This document shows positions 1 through 7,830 of a stretch of 64,000 bases of DNA, piece after piece; position 1 is the first letter of the stretch, and each line of letters begins with the position of its first letter. The notes under the pieces were generated by a model that was given only the letters and a program-made list of their open reading frames with translations, searched no databases and had not been told where the DNA came from. The stretch lies in assembly GCA_963752495.1 (NCBI GenBank), contig CAVVYJ010000003.1, positions 124,001-188,000 of the forward strand, in the 5' to 3' direction. Made by a program: the position numbers and the translations under genes. The stretch comes from CAVVYJ01 sp963752495. GTDB lineage: Bacteria; Pseudomonadota; Gammaproteobacteria; Burkholderiales; Methylophilaceae.

Positions 1-1
1 C

Positions 2-535
2 CCCGAGCCCGAGCCACCTAAGCCAGAGCCTCCTAAAGAAATCATAAAGCCAAAAATTATTCCTAAGCCAATCCCCATGCCAGTTGAAGCGCCCACGCCT
101 ATCGAACAAGAAGCGCCGCCCCCACCGCCAGTGAGTAAAGTCATTGCTACCGAGCCCAAGCCAGATAACAAGCCTGCTGAGTTTATAGCGCCAGAACCCG
201 TCGAGAAACCAATCGAGCCACCGCCAGTTAATCTAGATAATGCGCTGGGCGAATATGCAGGCACGCTAGGCCGAGCGATTGCTAAACACAAACAGTACCC
301 AAAAATCGCGGCAATGCGTGGCTGGCAAGGAGAAGTGATTCTTGACCTTAAGATTGATGGCAGTGGAAATGTGCTATCTGCCAAAGTGCGCGAGAGTAGC
401 GGCCATGATGCGCTGGATAATCAGGCACTAGAAATGGTGCGCAAAGCTTCACCCTTCCCTGCACCGCCAGAGGCGCTGCGAAGCCGTACATTCAATATCA
501 CTGTGCCGGTTTCATTTAAGCTAGAGTCGCCTTAG
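2..535 (+). CDS. TonB-family energy transducer, C-terminal part (5' end outside window)
   Basis: The reading frame is open from base 2, so the first internal ATG at 77 is not the real start and the N-terminus lies left of the window. The visible part begins with a Pro/Glu/Lys-rich periplasm-spanning linker (about the first 75 residues). It ends in a TonB C-terminal domain, with a GWQGEVILDLKI segment and a PFPAPPEALR stretch before the terminal beta strand. TonB proteins pass proton-motive force from ExbB/ExbD in the inner membrane to outer-membrane receptors. The partner genes are not visible. The distant TonB-dependent receptor at 49.5-51.5 kb is a possible client, by inference only. The missing N-terminus should hold the single membrane anchor. 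Confidence 0.85.
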   Translation, partial: PEPEPPKPEPPKEIIKPKIIPKPIPMPVEAPTPIEQEAPPPPPVSKVIATEPKPDNKPAEFIAPEPVEKPIEPPPVNLDNALGEYAGTLGRAIAKHKQYPKIAAMRGWQGEVILDLKIDGSGNVLSAKVRESSGHDALDNQALEMVRKASPFPAPPEALRSRTFNITVPVSFKLESP

Positions 536-657
536 CCCAAACTGAAGTTACCTAAGCGTTAAACCTAAATTGTTTTGTGATGTCCGATTATGGCAAAACA
601 TTTTTTAATAATTCAGCTTGCTTTAATTTCAGTTTTTAACAACAATGACATATCAGA

Positions 658-1125
658 ATGAATAGACCTATGCTTAATCAAACAGTCACAGATTTTGAAC
701 TTCCCGCAACTAGCGGTACCACATTCAAGCTTTCAAATTATCGCGGCAAGACTCTTGTCATCTACTTTTATCCAAAGGACTCAACTCCAGGCTGCACCAC
801 ACAGGGCTTGCAGTTTAGAGATCATTACACAGAGTTTCAAAAAGCGAATACCGAGATTTTTGGCGTGTCGCGCGATAGCCTAAAGTCGCATGAGAATTTT
901 AAAGCCAAGTTTAGTTTTCCTTTTGAGTTATTAGCAGACACTGAAGAACTTGCCTGCGGCATTTTTAACGTCATAAAAATGAAAAATATGTATGGTAAAC
1001 AGGTACGGGGCATTGAACGTAGCACTTTTATTATCGACAAAAATGGAACACTCGTACACGAATGGCGTGGCGTAAAGGTGGATGGGCATGTGCCTGAAGT
1101 GCTTGATTTTATTAAAAAACTATAA
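658..1125 (+). CDS. bcp: Thioredoxin-dependent peroxiredoxin, Bcp/PrxQ family
   Basis: This 155-residue protein has the normal PrxQ length. It reduces hydrogen peroxide and organic hydroperoxides in the cytoplasm using thioredoxin. The peroxidatic cysteine is C46 in the family motif YPKDSTPGCT. The usual PrxQ resolving cysteine five residues later is missing (L51). The only other cysteine is C100 (EELACGIF), which could serve as the resolving residue of the alpha-3 subtype or leave the enzyme one-Cys. The start may be 658 or the in-frame ATG at 670. The next gene begins 12 bases downstream on the same strand, so co-transcription with phoH is likely. Confidence 0.93.
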   Translation: MNRPMLNQTVTDFELPATSGTTFKLSNYRGKTLVIYFYPKDSTPGCTTQGLQFRDHYTEFQKANTEIFGVSRDSLKSHENFKAKFSFPFELLADTEELACGIFNVIKMKNMYGKQVRGIERSTFIIDKNGTLVHEWRGVKVDGHVPEVLDFIKKL

Positions 1126-1137
1126 ACCTAACTATTC

Positions 1138-2535
1138 ATGACAAAAAAACAATCTGTAGCGACTAAACTATTCGTACTTGATACCAACGTTTTAATGCAC
1201 GACCCTTCTAGCCTCTTCCGCTTTGAAGAGCACGACATTTACTTGCCGATGGTGACGTTAGAAGAGCTAGATAACAATAAAAAAGGACTAACCGAAGTTG
1301 CACGCAACGCACGACAGGCGAGCCGCTATTTGGAAGAAATCGTCGGCACAGACCTCACCAATTTAGAGCTCGGCAGCCCGCTCGCGATTCAAGGGAATAA
1401 GCACCTCACAGGTCGCTTATTCATGCAAACCAATCATATCAATATTGAGCTGCCCGGCTTAGCTGGCAGTAAGGCAGATAATCAAATTATCAGCGTGGTA
1501 TTGGATTTGCAAAAACGCAATCCAAAACGCCAAGTCATTCTGGTTAGTAAAGATATCAACATTCGCATCAAGGCACGCGCCATGGGAGTGCCTGCAGAAG
1601 ATTACTTTAACGATAAGGTTCTGGAAGACAGTGATTTACTCTATAACGGTATCGTTGAATTGCCACAGGATTTTTGGGAAAAACATAGTAAAGATATGGC
1701 TTCTTGGCAAGAAGGCGGGCGTATGTTCTACCGAATTGCAGGGCCGCTTGTTAAAACATTCTTAATTAATGAGTTTGTCTATTATGAGTTTGAAAAGCCA
1801 TTTCATGCCATTGTACGCAGCATCGAAAACAATACCGCGGTGCTTGAAGTCGTGCAAGACCATTCCAACCCCAAACACAATGTGTGGGGCATTATGGCGC
1901 GTAATCGTGAGCAAAACTTCGCACTTAATTTGCTGATGGACCCCGAAATCGATTTTGTGACTTTGCTTGGCCAAGCGGGCACTGGCAAAACCTTGCTCAC
2001 ATTAGCTGCAGCACTCACACAAACGTTGGATAAAAAAATCTATTCAGAAATCATTATGACCCGTGTCACCGTACCTGTGGGTGAAGATATCGGGTTTTTG
2101 CCTGGAACTGAAGAAGAAAAAATGGCGCCTTGGATGGGCGCGCTGGAAGATAATTTGGACGTGCTCAACAAAACAGATGAAGATGCTGGTGAGTGGGGAC
2201 GCGCTGCTACGCAGGACTTAATCCGCACACGCATCAAAGTAAAGTCGCTCAATTTTATGCGCGGGCGTACTTTTTTGCATAAATTTCTCATCATTGATGA
2301 AGCGCAAAACCTCACACCTAAACAAATGAAAACATTAATTACCCGAGCCGGCCCTGGCACAAAAGTAGTATGCTTGGGTAATATTGGACAAATCGACACC
2401 CCATATCTAACAGAAGGTAGCTCTGGCTTAACCTATGTTGTAGACCGATTTAAAGGTTGGGCGCATAACGGTCATGTTACTTTAGTGAGAGGCGAACGCT
2501 CACGGTTGGCAGACTTTGCTGCTGAGGCACTATAG
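1138..2535 (+). CDS. PIN-domain/PhoH-like ATPase (YlaK type)
   Basis: The 465-residue protein joins an N-terminal PIN nuclease domain (about residues 10-150, starting FVLDTNVLMHD) to a C-terminal PhoH P-loop ATPase. Walker A is GQAGTGKT near residue 280 and Walker B is FLIIDEAQNL near 385. Family members are thought to be RNA-directed nuclease/helicase proteins, but the cellular role of this long form is not settled. The length is typical and the frame is intact. It follows the peroxiredoxin gene closely, and an LplT-like transporter gene begins 23 bases downstream. Confidence 0.9.
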   Translation: MTKKQSVATKLFVLDTNVLMHDPSSLFRFEEHDIYLPMVTLEELDNNKKGLTEVARNARQASRYLEEIVGTDLTNLELGSPLAIQGNKHLTGRLFMQTNHINIELPGLAGSKADNQIISVVLDLQKRNPKRQVILVSKDINIRIKARAMGVPAEDYFNDKVLEDSDLLYNGIVELPQDFWEKHSKDMASWQEGGRMFYRIAGPLVKTFLINEFVYYEFEKPFHAIVRSIENNTAVLEVVQDHSNPKHNVWGIMARNREQNFALNLLMDPEIDFVTLLGQAGTGKTLLTLAAALTQTLDKKIYSEIIMTRVTVPVGEDIGFLPGTEEEKMAPWMGALEDNLDVLNKTDEDAGEWGRAATQDLIRTRIKVKSLNFMRGRTFLHKFLIIDEAQNLTPKQMKTLITRAGPGTKVVCLGNIGQIDTPYLTEGSSGLTYVVDRFKGWAHNGHVTLVRGERSRLADFAAEAL

Positions 2536-2558
2536 ATGTTAGCCATTAATTCTTAATC

Positions 2559-3742
2559 ATGGTTAAAGGGTTTTACACACTACTTATTGCACAGTTTCTC
2601 TCTGCTGTCGCTGATAATGCGCTTTTGTTTGCCTGTATCACATTACTTTCCACATTAAACGCTCCTGACTGGCACGAGCCGTTACTTACGCTGGTTTTTT
2701 ATTATCTCTTATGTTGTACTTGCCCCTTTTGTTGGCCCTTTTGCAGACGCACTACCAAAGGGCAAGCGTCATGTTTATTAGTAATGGAATCAAGTTTTCA
2801 GGTTGCGTACTTGCGCTTGCAGGGCTTCCCCCACTTTATGCTTATGCTATAGTAGGTATTGGTGCAGCGGCTTACTCACCTGCAAAATACGGAATACTGA
2901 CTGAAATGCTACCCGCCCATCAACTAATCAAGGCCAATGCCTGGATGGAGGGCACAACGGTAACAGCAATCATTCTAGGTCCAATATTTGGCGCGACGAT
3001 TGCAGCATCAAATACCTATTTAAGCATGCCCGCATACATTAATCCTGCTAGCGCACCATATTACGGTATTGCTATTATTACTGGTCTATATATTCTAGCC
3101 GCCTGGTTTAATTTACACATCCCCAAAGTGCCCAAGGATCATGCAATTCCACAGCGTAACCTTAGTTATTTATTACGCGATTTCTGGCATGCCTCGACCG
3201 TTCTGTGGCGCGACCCACAGGGCAGAGTTTCTCTTGCTGTTACCACTTTGTTCTGGGGGGCAGGTGCTACTTTGCAGTTTGTTGTATTACGTTGGGCATC
3301 AATCAAACTAGGTTTAGACGGACAAGATGCAACTAAACTAATCGCAATTTTGGCCGTGGGAATCGCTGTCGGCTCAGTCGGCGCATCACTTTTTGTTAAG
3401 TTAGAAAATGCCACTCGAGTGTTACCTGCCGGCATTATGATGGGGTTCTTGGTTATTGGGATGATATTTGTAGAAACTCGCGAGGTAGCAGCGGTGATGT
3501 TATTTTCAATTGGCGTACTAGCTGGCTATTTTCTGGTTCCACTTAATTCGCTATTGCAACACCGTGGCCATGCGCTATTAGGCGCTGGCCATTCTATCGC
3601 AGTACAAAACTTCAATGAGAACATTGGAATAGCTGTTCTGCTGGGAATTTATACCCTGATGGTGCATCAGGCGATACCCATCAACACCATCATCATCATT
3701 TTCGGCGCTTTTGTTAGCATCACAATGACGATTATCATATAA
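2559..3742 (+). CDS. lplT: Lysophospholipid transporter LplT, frameshifted twice
   Basis: The start (MVKGFYTLLIAQFLSAVADNAL) and the later part (YAIVGIGAAAYSPAKYGIL) match the LplT major-facilitator family, which flips lysophospholipids across the inner membrane for reacylation. No single frame covers the gene. The first frame runs to about 2690. The conserved stretch ISYVVLAPFVGPFADALPKG lies in a second frame from 2692 to about 2765, and the rest in a third frame to the stop at 3742. Two single-base insertions, near 2690 and 2766, explain this. Removing them gives 393 residues, the family's normal size. The pattern fits base-calling errors better than decay, because the protein sequence is conserved on both sides of each shift. 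Confidence 0.82.
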
Positions 3743-3759
3743 GCTGTACCGTGCACAAA

Positions 3760-5085
3760 CTAGTGGAGCTTAACTTTTGCTTCACTACGCCGTGTAATCA
3801 TGCGTGCAACGCCCTGTAACAGCACAGAGAATACGCCATGTAGTGCCATTAAATGCATTTGGTAAAGTGAGCGGTACATAAAGCGCGCAAACAGGCCTTC
3901 AATATACATACTACCCCCAGAAATTGCGCCCATGAGGCTCCCTACAGTGGAGTATCTACCTAAATTTACTAGAGAGCCATAATCACGATAAACATATTCA
4001 GGATAATTCGTGTTACCTGCTACTCGACGTTTCATGGTTTTGTAAAGCAAGGATGCCTGCTGATGTGCGGCTTGGGCGCGTGGCGGAACGTTACCCTCAT
4101 AGCCTAATCTTGGACATGCGGCGCAATCGCCAAAAGCAAAAATATTTTCATCGGTAACAGATTGTAAACTTTGTCTTACAACTATCTGATTGATTTTATT
4201 CACTTCCAGCCCGTCTAATTCGCGCAAGAAATCCGGTGCTTTAATACCGGCGGCCCACACGACAAGTTGAGAAGGTATAAACAATCCACTATGCGTATGC
4301 ACACCCTTGTCCGAGACCTCTGTAACACGTTCACCGCTGTGAATATGAACCTTTAGTTTTTCTAACTCAGTGGCAACAGCAGCAGATAACTTTGGTGGAA
4401 GTGCAGGCAGCAAACGCTCGCTTGCCTCAACAATTGAAATTTTAATATCATGATCAGGATCGATTTTGTCCAAACCATAGGCGGCCAATTCGCGGGTTGT
4501 ATTATGTAACTCTGCCGCAAGTTCAACGCCTGTTGCACCTGCACCAACAATAACCACTTCTAGCTGCCCAGCTTGCAATGGAGCTGGCTGGGTCTGTGCG
4601 CGCACCAAAGCGTTATGTAGTTTTCGGTGAAACCGCTCGGCCTGCTCTTGCGTGTCAAGTGCCATTGAGTTTTCCAGCGCACCCTTTACACCAAAGTCAT
4701 TTGAGGTGCTACCAATTGCTAACACCAGTGTGTCGTATTGAAATGTACGTCTTGCAATTACTTCCAGACCATCTTCATCAAAAAAAGGCGCTATCGTAAT
4801 CTCTTTTTTAGCGCGATTTAAGCCATCCATGCGCCCTAGTCTGAAATGAAAATGATGCCAATGTGCCTGTGCTAAATATGCAAGTTCATGCTTGTCCGGA
4901 TCCATGCTGCCTGCAGCAATCTCATGCAAAAGCGGCTTCCATACGTGCGTTCTGGTGCAATCAATGAGCGTGATATCCGCTAATTTCTTTTTGCCTAGAC
5001 TATCGCCCAAGCGCGTAGCAAGTTCTAGCCCGCCAGCACCGCCGCCCACAATCACGATTTGATGTAATTTATTAGTGTTCGCCAT
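3760..5085 (-). CDS. ndh: Type II NADH dehydrogenase (NDH-2-like)
   Basis: This is a 441-residue FAD flavoprotein with two Rossmann motifs: GGGAGGLELATRLG near residue 14 for FAD, and VIVGAGATGVELAAEL near residue 180 for NAD(P)H. The C-terminus is hydrophobic/amphipathic (LMALHGVFSVLLQGVARM), as in NDH-2 enzymes that sit on the inner face of the membrane and pass electrons from NADH to quinone without pumping protons. It lies downstream of the lipoprotein cytochrome gene, separated by a strong hairpin, so it may have its own promoter. A sulfide:quinone or similar quinone reductase is less likely, because redox-active cysteine pairs are not evident. Confidence 0.85.
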   Translation of the reverse strand: MANTNKLHQIVIVGGGAGGLELATRLGDSLGKKKLADITLIDCTRTHVWKPLLHEIAAGSMDPDKHELAYLAQAHWHHFHFRLGRMDGLNRAKKEITIAPFFDEDGLEVIARRTFQYDTLVLAIGSTSNDFGVKGALENSMALDTQEQAERFHRKLHNALVRAQTQPAPLQAGQLEVVIVGAGATGVELAAELHNTTRELAAYGLDKIDPDHDIKISIVEASERLLPALPPKLSAAVATELEKLKVHIHSGERVTEVSDKGVHTHSGLFIPSQLVVWAAGIKAPDFLRELDGLEVNKINQIVVRQSLQSVTDENIFAFGDCAACPRLGYEGNVPPRAQAAHQQASLLYKTMKRRVAGNTNYPEYVYRDYGSLVNLGRYSTVGSLMGAISGGSMYIEGLFARFMYRSLYQMHLMALHGVFSVLLQGVARMITRRSEAKVKLH

Positions 5086-5108
5086 GTTTACCTATTATAA
5101 CTGTCAAA

Positions 5109-5145
5109 TAAAAAACGCGCCTGCTGCGGCTGCAACAAGCGCGTT
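5109..5145 (-). terminator. Rho-independent terminator after the lipoprotein cytochrome gene
   Basis: On the minus strand a stem starting AACGCGC pairs with GCGCGTT, extended inward by a G-U-rich stem around an AGCC loop. It is followed by a T-rich tract (the plus-strand A run at 5109-5115). It sits 15 bases past the stop of the cytochrome gene and upstream of the NDH-2 start. Confidence 0.75.
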
Positions 5146-5160
5146 AGCAGAATATCACGA

Positions 5161-5716
5161 TTACTCGTTGCCAGTAATGGTTCCGTGCGTCCGAATCCAG
5201 GCAATAACTTGCAAAGCTTCATCAGGCGTAATGCCATCTGCAGGATTGCTAGGGTTCATAATACCTATACCTTTTCCACCCATGCCGCCATTTGTACCAT
5301 GCCAAATCGTTTCAAACATGCCTTTGTTTGTGGCATTTTTTGGATATTTAAATGTTGGGCCTACCAAACCAGGACCAACCTGGCCTCCGGCTTCTGGGCC
5401 GTGGCATTGTGTACAAGAGTACAAACCAAACACTTTTTTACCTTTTGCTATCGCTTCTTCGTTACCAATATATGGATTTTTACCCGTGGCTAAAAATTCC
5501 TTTGCGGCGGGTGTAGAAAATAATGCAGCATCAATCACTAGCGGCTTGCCTTCTTGTGTATCAACAAAAGAAATACCTCCACCGCTTGGAGCAGCTTCAG
5601 ACTTGGCAGCAGGTGCGCCGGCTAGCATCAGTAGCGGGCGCAGCTTCTTGTTTATTACAGGCTGCTAGCACTGTTACAAGCGCTAACAAAATAGCACTTA
5701 ATTTCAAACTGTTCAT
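5161..5716 (-). CDS. Lipoprotein cytochrome c, frameshifted near the N-terminus
   Basis: A start at 5716 is preceded by a clear GGGGAG ribosome-binding site and opens a lipoprotein signal (MNSLKLSAILL, lipobox VLAAC). This frame shifts near 5630 into the main open frame, which reads MLAGAPAAKS and carries one heme site, CTQCHG. One extra base explains the break; the corrected protein is about 184 residues. It resembles the XoxG-like cytochrome just upstream in layout (both have the PLVIDA/PLVIKA and AKEFL..G.NPY segments), so the two look like diverged paralogues. By inference, it is a membrane-anchored electron acceptor linked to methanol dehydrogenase. Confidence 0.8.
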
Positions 5717-5815
5717 TGTTAACTCCCCAAAATTAATTAAGTAAAATTACTTATCATGCAGTGCATTCAAATGCACTAATACGACGCATATTCTACCTTC
5801 TATTTTCAATTTATC

Positions 5816-5847
5816 AAAAAAAACGACCATACTTTTCAGTATGGTCG
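5816..5847 (-). terminator. Rho-independent terminator after the XoxG-like gene
   Basis: A perfect 10-bp stem (CGACCATACT / AGTATGGTCG) with a four-base loop is followed on the minus strand by eight T residues. It ends the xoxJ-xoxG transcript and separates it from the lipoprotein cytochrome gene. Confidence 0.88.
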
Positions 5848-5904
5848 CTATTTAAAACGGTTTTAATTCAAACTAGCCATTGCTCTATGGCAAGTACTAA
5901 ATTG

Positions 5905-6471
5905 TTATTTCAACCAAGTTTTTTCGTCATCGCCTCTGTATTTGGTTCTGATGTATGCGATTACTTTCAAAATATCATCTGTTGTCAAGCCATCGCCTGT
6001 ATGTCCTGGCACTTGCTTATGCCATGTTAACATCACGCCACGATTAGATACTGTCGTATCAGCACCGCCACCTGCAATGGTTTCAAACATACCCTTGTCA
6101 GTTTTGTTTTTGGCATAAGTCCATTTGGTGTCATAAAGGTCATTACCACCACCCTTGTGCAGGCCTGGCGCCATAACACCTTCTAGATTACCACCATGAC
6201 AACCTGTGCAGTTATTGTAGTTGTAAACTTTTTTACCCGCTTTTGCCGCTTCAGCATCAGCCAAATACTTTTTGGTGTATGGGTTAACGCAAGTTTTCAA
6301 AAACTCTTTGGCTTCTGCACTATCAGTTGCTTCTGCCTTAATTACTAATGGTGAGCCATTCTTATTTGAAACCAAATCACAATCAGCATGCGCCTGAAAT
6401 GAAATAGCGAAACCAGCAAAAGTCAACAATGATGCAACTAACGCTGACTTGAATGTTTTAGTGCCTAACAT
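5905..6471 (-). CDS. xoxG: XoxG-like cytochrome c (electron acceptor of XoxF)
   Basis: The 188-residue protein has a Sec signal peptide ending AHA (about residue 29) and one heme-binding motif, CTGCHG, at residues 88-93. It is therefore a soluble periplasmic monoheme cytochrome of the cL type. XoxG accepts electrons from the PQQ of XoxF-type methanol dehydrogenase. The assignment rests on position in the order xoxF-xoxJ-cytochrome and on the cytochrome-cL-like segments, including GMFETI after the heme and a C-terminal VIAYIRTKY helix. A ribosome-binding site (GGGAGATAAC) precedes the ATG. A terminator follows the stop. Confidence 0.87.
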   Translation of the reverse strand: MLGTKTFKSALVASLLTFAGFAISFQAHADCDLVSNKNGSPLVIKAEATDSAEAKEFLKTCVNPYTKKYLADAEAAKAGKKVYNYNNCTGCHGGNLEGVMAPGLHKGGGNDLYDTKWTYAKNKTDKGMFETIAGGGADTTVSNRGVMLTWHKQVPGHTGDGLTTDDILKVIAYIRTKYRGDDEKTWLK

Positions 6472-6625
6472 GTTATCTCCCTTAATCTACATAAAAAATG
6501 AGCTACGTTCTGTTCATGCTAAACGCACTAATTTCACGTATGCCCATTTAACGAACTAATTAATTATTTGGTTGACAGAACTTTTGATTTTGCTTGACTC
6601 AAATAAACACATCATTTTACTCAAT

Positions 6626-7579
6626 TTAATCTGTTCCGTCACCAGCATTTTTACTTTTTGCATTACTATTTCTATAGACTTTTTGTATGCTATCACCCTC
6701 AACGACCGGCACGTGCGGTATGCCATAATCATCTAATATCTTCATGATTTTGTCTTGATTTCGATCAATAGCAGCTTGAATTAACTCCATGCGCTCTTTA
6801 TCTTTTTTACGCACACCAATTGAAATGTTCCAATACTCCTTACCCTTTGCATTTTCTTTTTCATACTCCGGAATCGGCACAACTACCAATGGCACCTTTG
6901 ACTGTTTCGCAAAATATCCTGCAATAGGACCCCAAGCAATTGCCACATCAATATCACCTTTCGCCAAATCATCAATCAAAAAGCTTGGCGGTAAGTTAAG
7001 GTCGCGCTGCATACGATATGGCCGCGCATTTGCCATTAAGTTATGGTCGTTCAAAGGGATGGTTGCAGGGCTTTGGCCGATAACACCAATAATGCCTTTT
7101 TTCAAATCAGGCGAATCCCAGTTTGTGATGTTATATCCGCTTTCTTTGCGCCATACAAACACGTGGCCGGAGCGGTAATAGGGTTTTGATGTGCGTAATG
7201 AGTCAAAGTCAGACGTGATACCCATAATAATGTCACAGCGTTTTGCATTAATGGTGTTTCTTAAAAAACCTTGCCTGTTATATGCATAAGTAAAAGCCAG
7301 AGGTTTTCCAAGGTCTTTAGCTAACAGTTCTGCTATTTTATCTTCAAAACCTTCTTTTTTAAGGTTTGAATATGGCATATTGTCTGGGTCAGCACACACT
7401 TTAAATTCGTCAAACGTTGGTACACGCGCCATTTCACCCACGCGCCCCTCATCTGCATTCAACGTTGGGATGTCTGAATCTTTTATTCTATCGTCTGCAA
7501 CTTTATCCTCAGCTGTAGCTATACCGGCTGTTATTGCCAAGCATGCGATTAGCCCCAGTTTTTTTACTTGTTCTAACAT
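6626..7579 (-). CDS. xoxJ: XoxJ periplasmic solute-binding-like protein
   Basis: From the ATG at 7579 (ribosome-binding site AAGGAATAAAACG) the product is 317 residues with a Sec signal peptide ending ATAED. The longer open frame to 7666 adds a stretch without signal-like character and is rejected. The body is a type-2 periplasmic binding fold (FKVCADPDNMPYSN, then the IMGITSDFDSLRTSKPYYRS lobe). XoxJ/MxaJ proteins accompany PQQ methanol dehydrogenases and are thought to help activate or mature the enzyme; no transported solute is established. It lies between xoxF and the cytochrome gene on the same strand. Confidence 0.9.
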   Translation of the reverse strand: MLEQVKKLGLIACLAITAGIATAEDKVADDRIKDSDIPTLNADEGRVGEMARVPTFDEFKVCADPDNMPYSNLKKEGFEDKIAELLAKDLGKPLAFTYAYNRQGFLRNTINAKRCDIIMGITSDFDSLRTSKPYYRSGHVFVWRKESGYNITNWDSPDLKKGIIGVIGQSPATIPLNDHNLMANARPYRMQRDLNLPPSFLIDDLAKGDIDVAIAWGPIAGYFAKQSKVPLVVVPIPEYEKENAKGKEYWNISIGVRKKDKERMELIQAAIDRNQDKIMKILDDYGIPHVPVVEGDSIQKVYRNSNAKSKNAGDGTD

Positions 7580-7763
7580 CGTTTTATTCCTTATTAAAAT
7601 CACGACTACCCCGTCGTGCCACATCCCATAGAGTACCACTAAAAATAAAAGTTCTCGGCATTGCATGAAACAGAGAAAATTTAATCAGCCATTCTAACTA
7701 ATTTCCATTTTTAGGGATACTGTTCTGTATACCTTTTTAATTTATGGTGCCACGTAAATAAAA

Positions 7764-7789
7764 AAACACCCCACCGAAGTGGGGTGTTT
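7764..7789 (-). terminator. Rho-independent terminator of xoxF
   Basis: A perfect 11-bp stem (AAACACCCCAC / GTGGGGTGTTT) with a four-base loop is followed by a T run on the minus strand, 41 bases past the xoxF stop. It would make xoxF largely its own transcript, with xoxJ-xoxG expressed by read-through or a separate promoter. Confidence 0.92.
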
Positions 7790-7830
7790 ATATTACTTAT
7801 GTTTAGTTCTAAAACTAGTTTTTCAACTAA

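Noticed and set aside
5075..5668. 197-residue plus-strand open frame
   Set aside because: It is antisense to the lipoprotein cytochrome, which has a heme motif, lipobox and ribosome-binding site.
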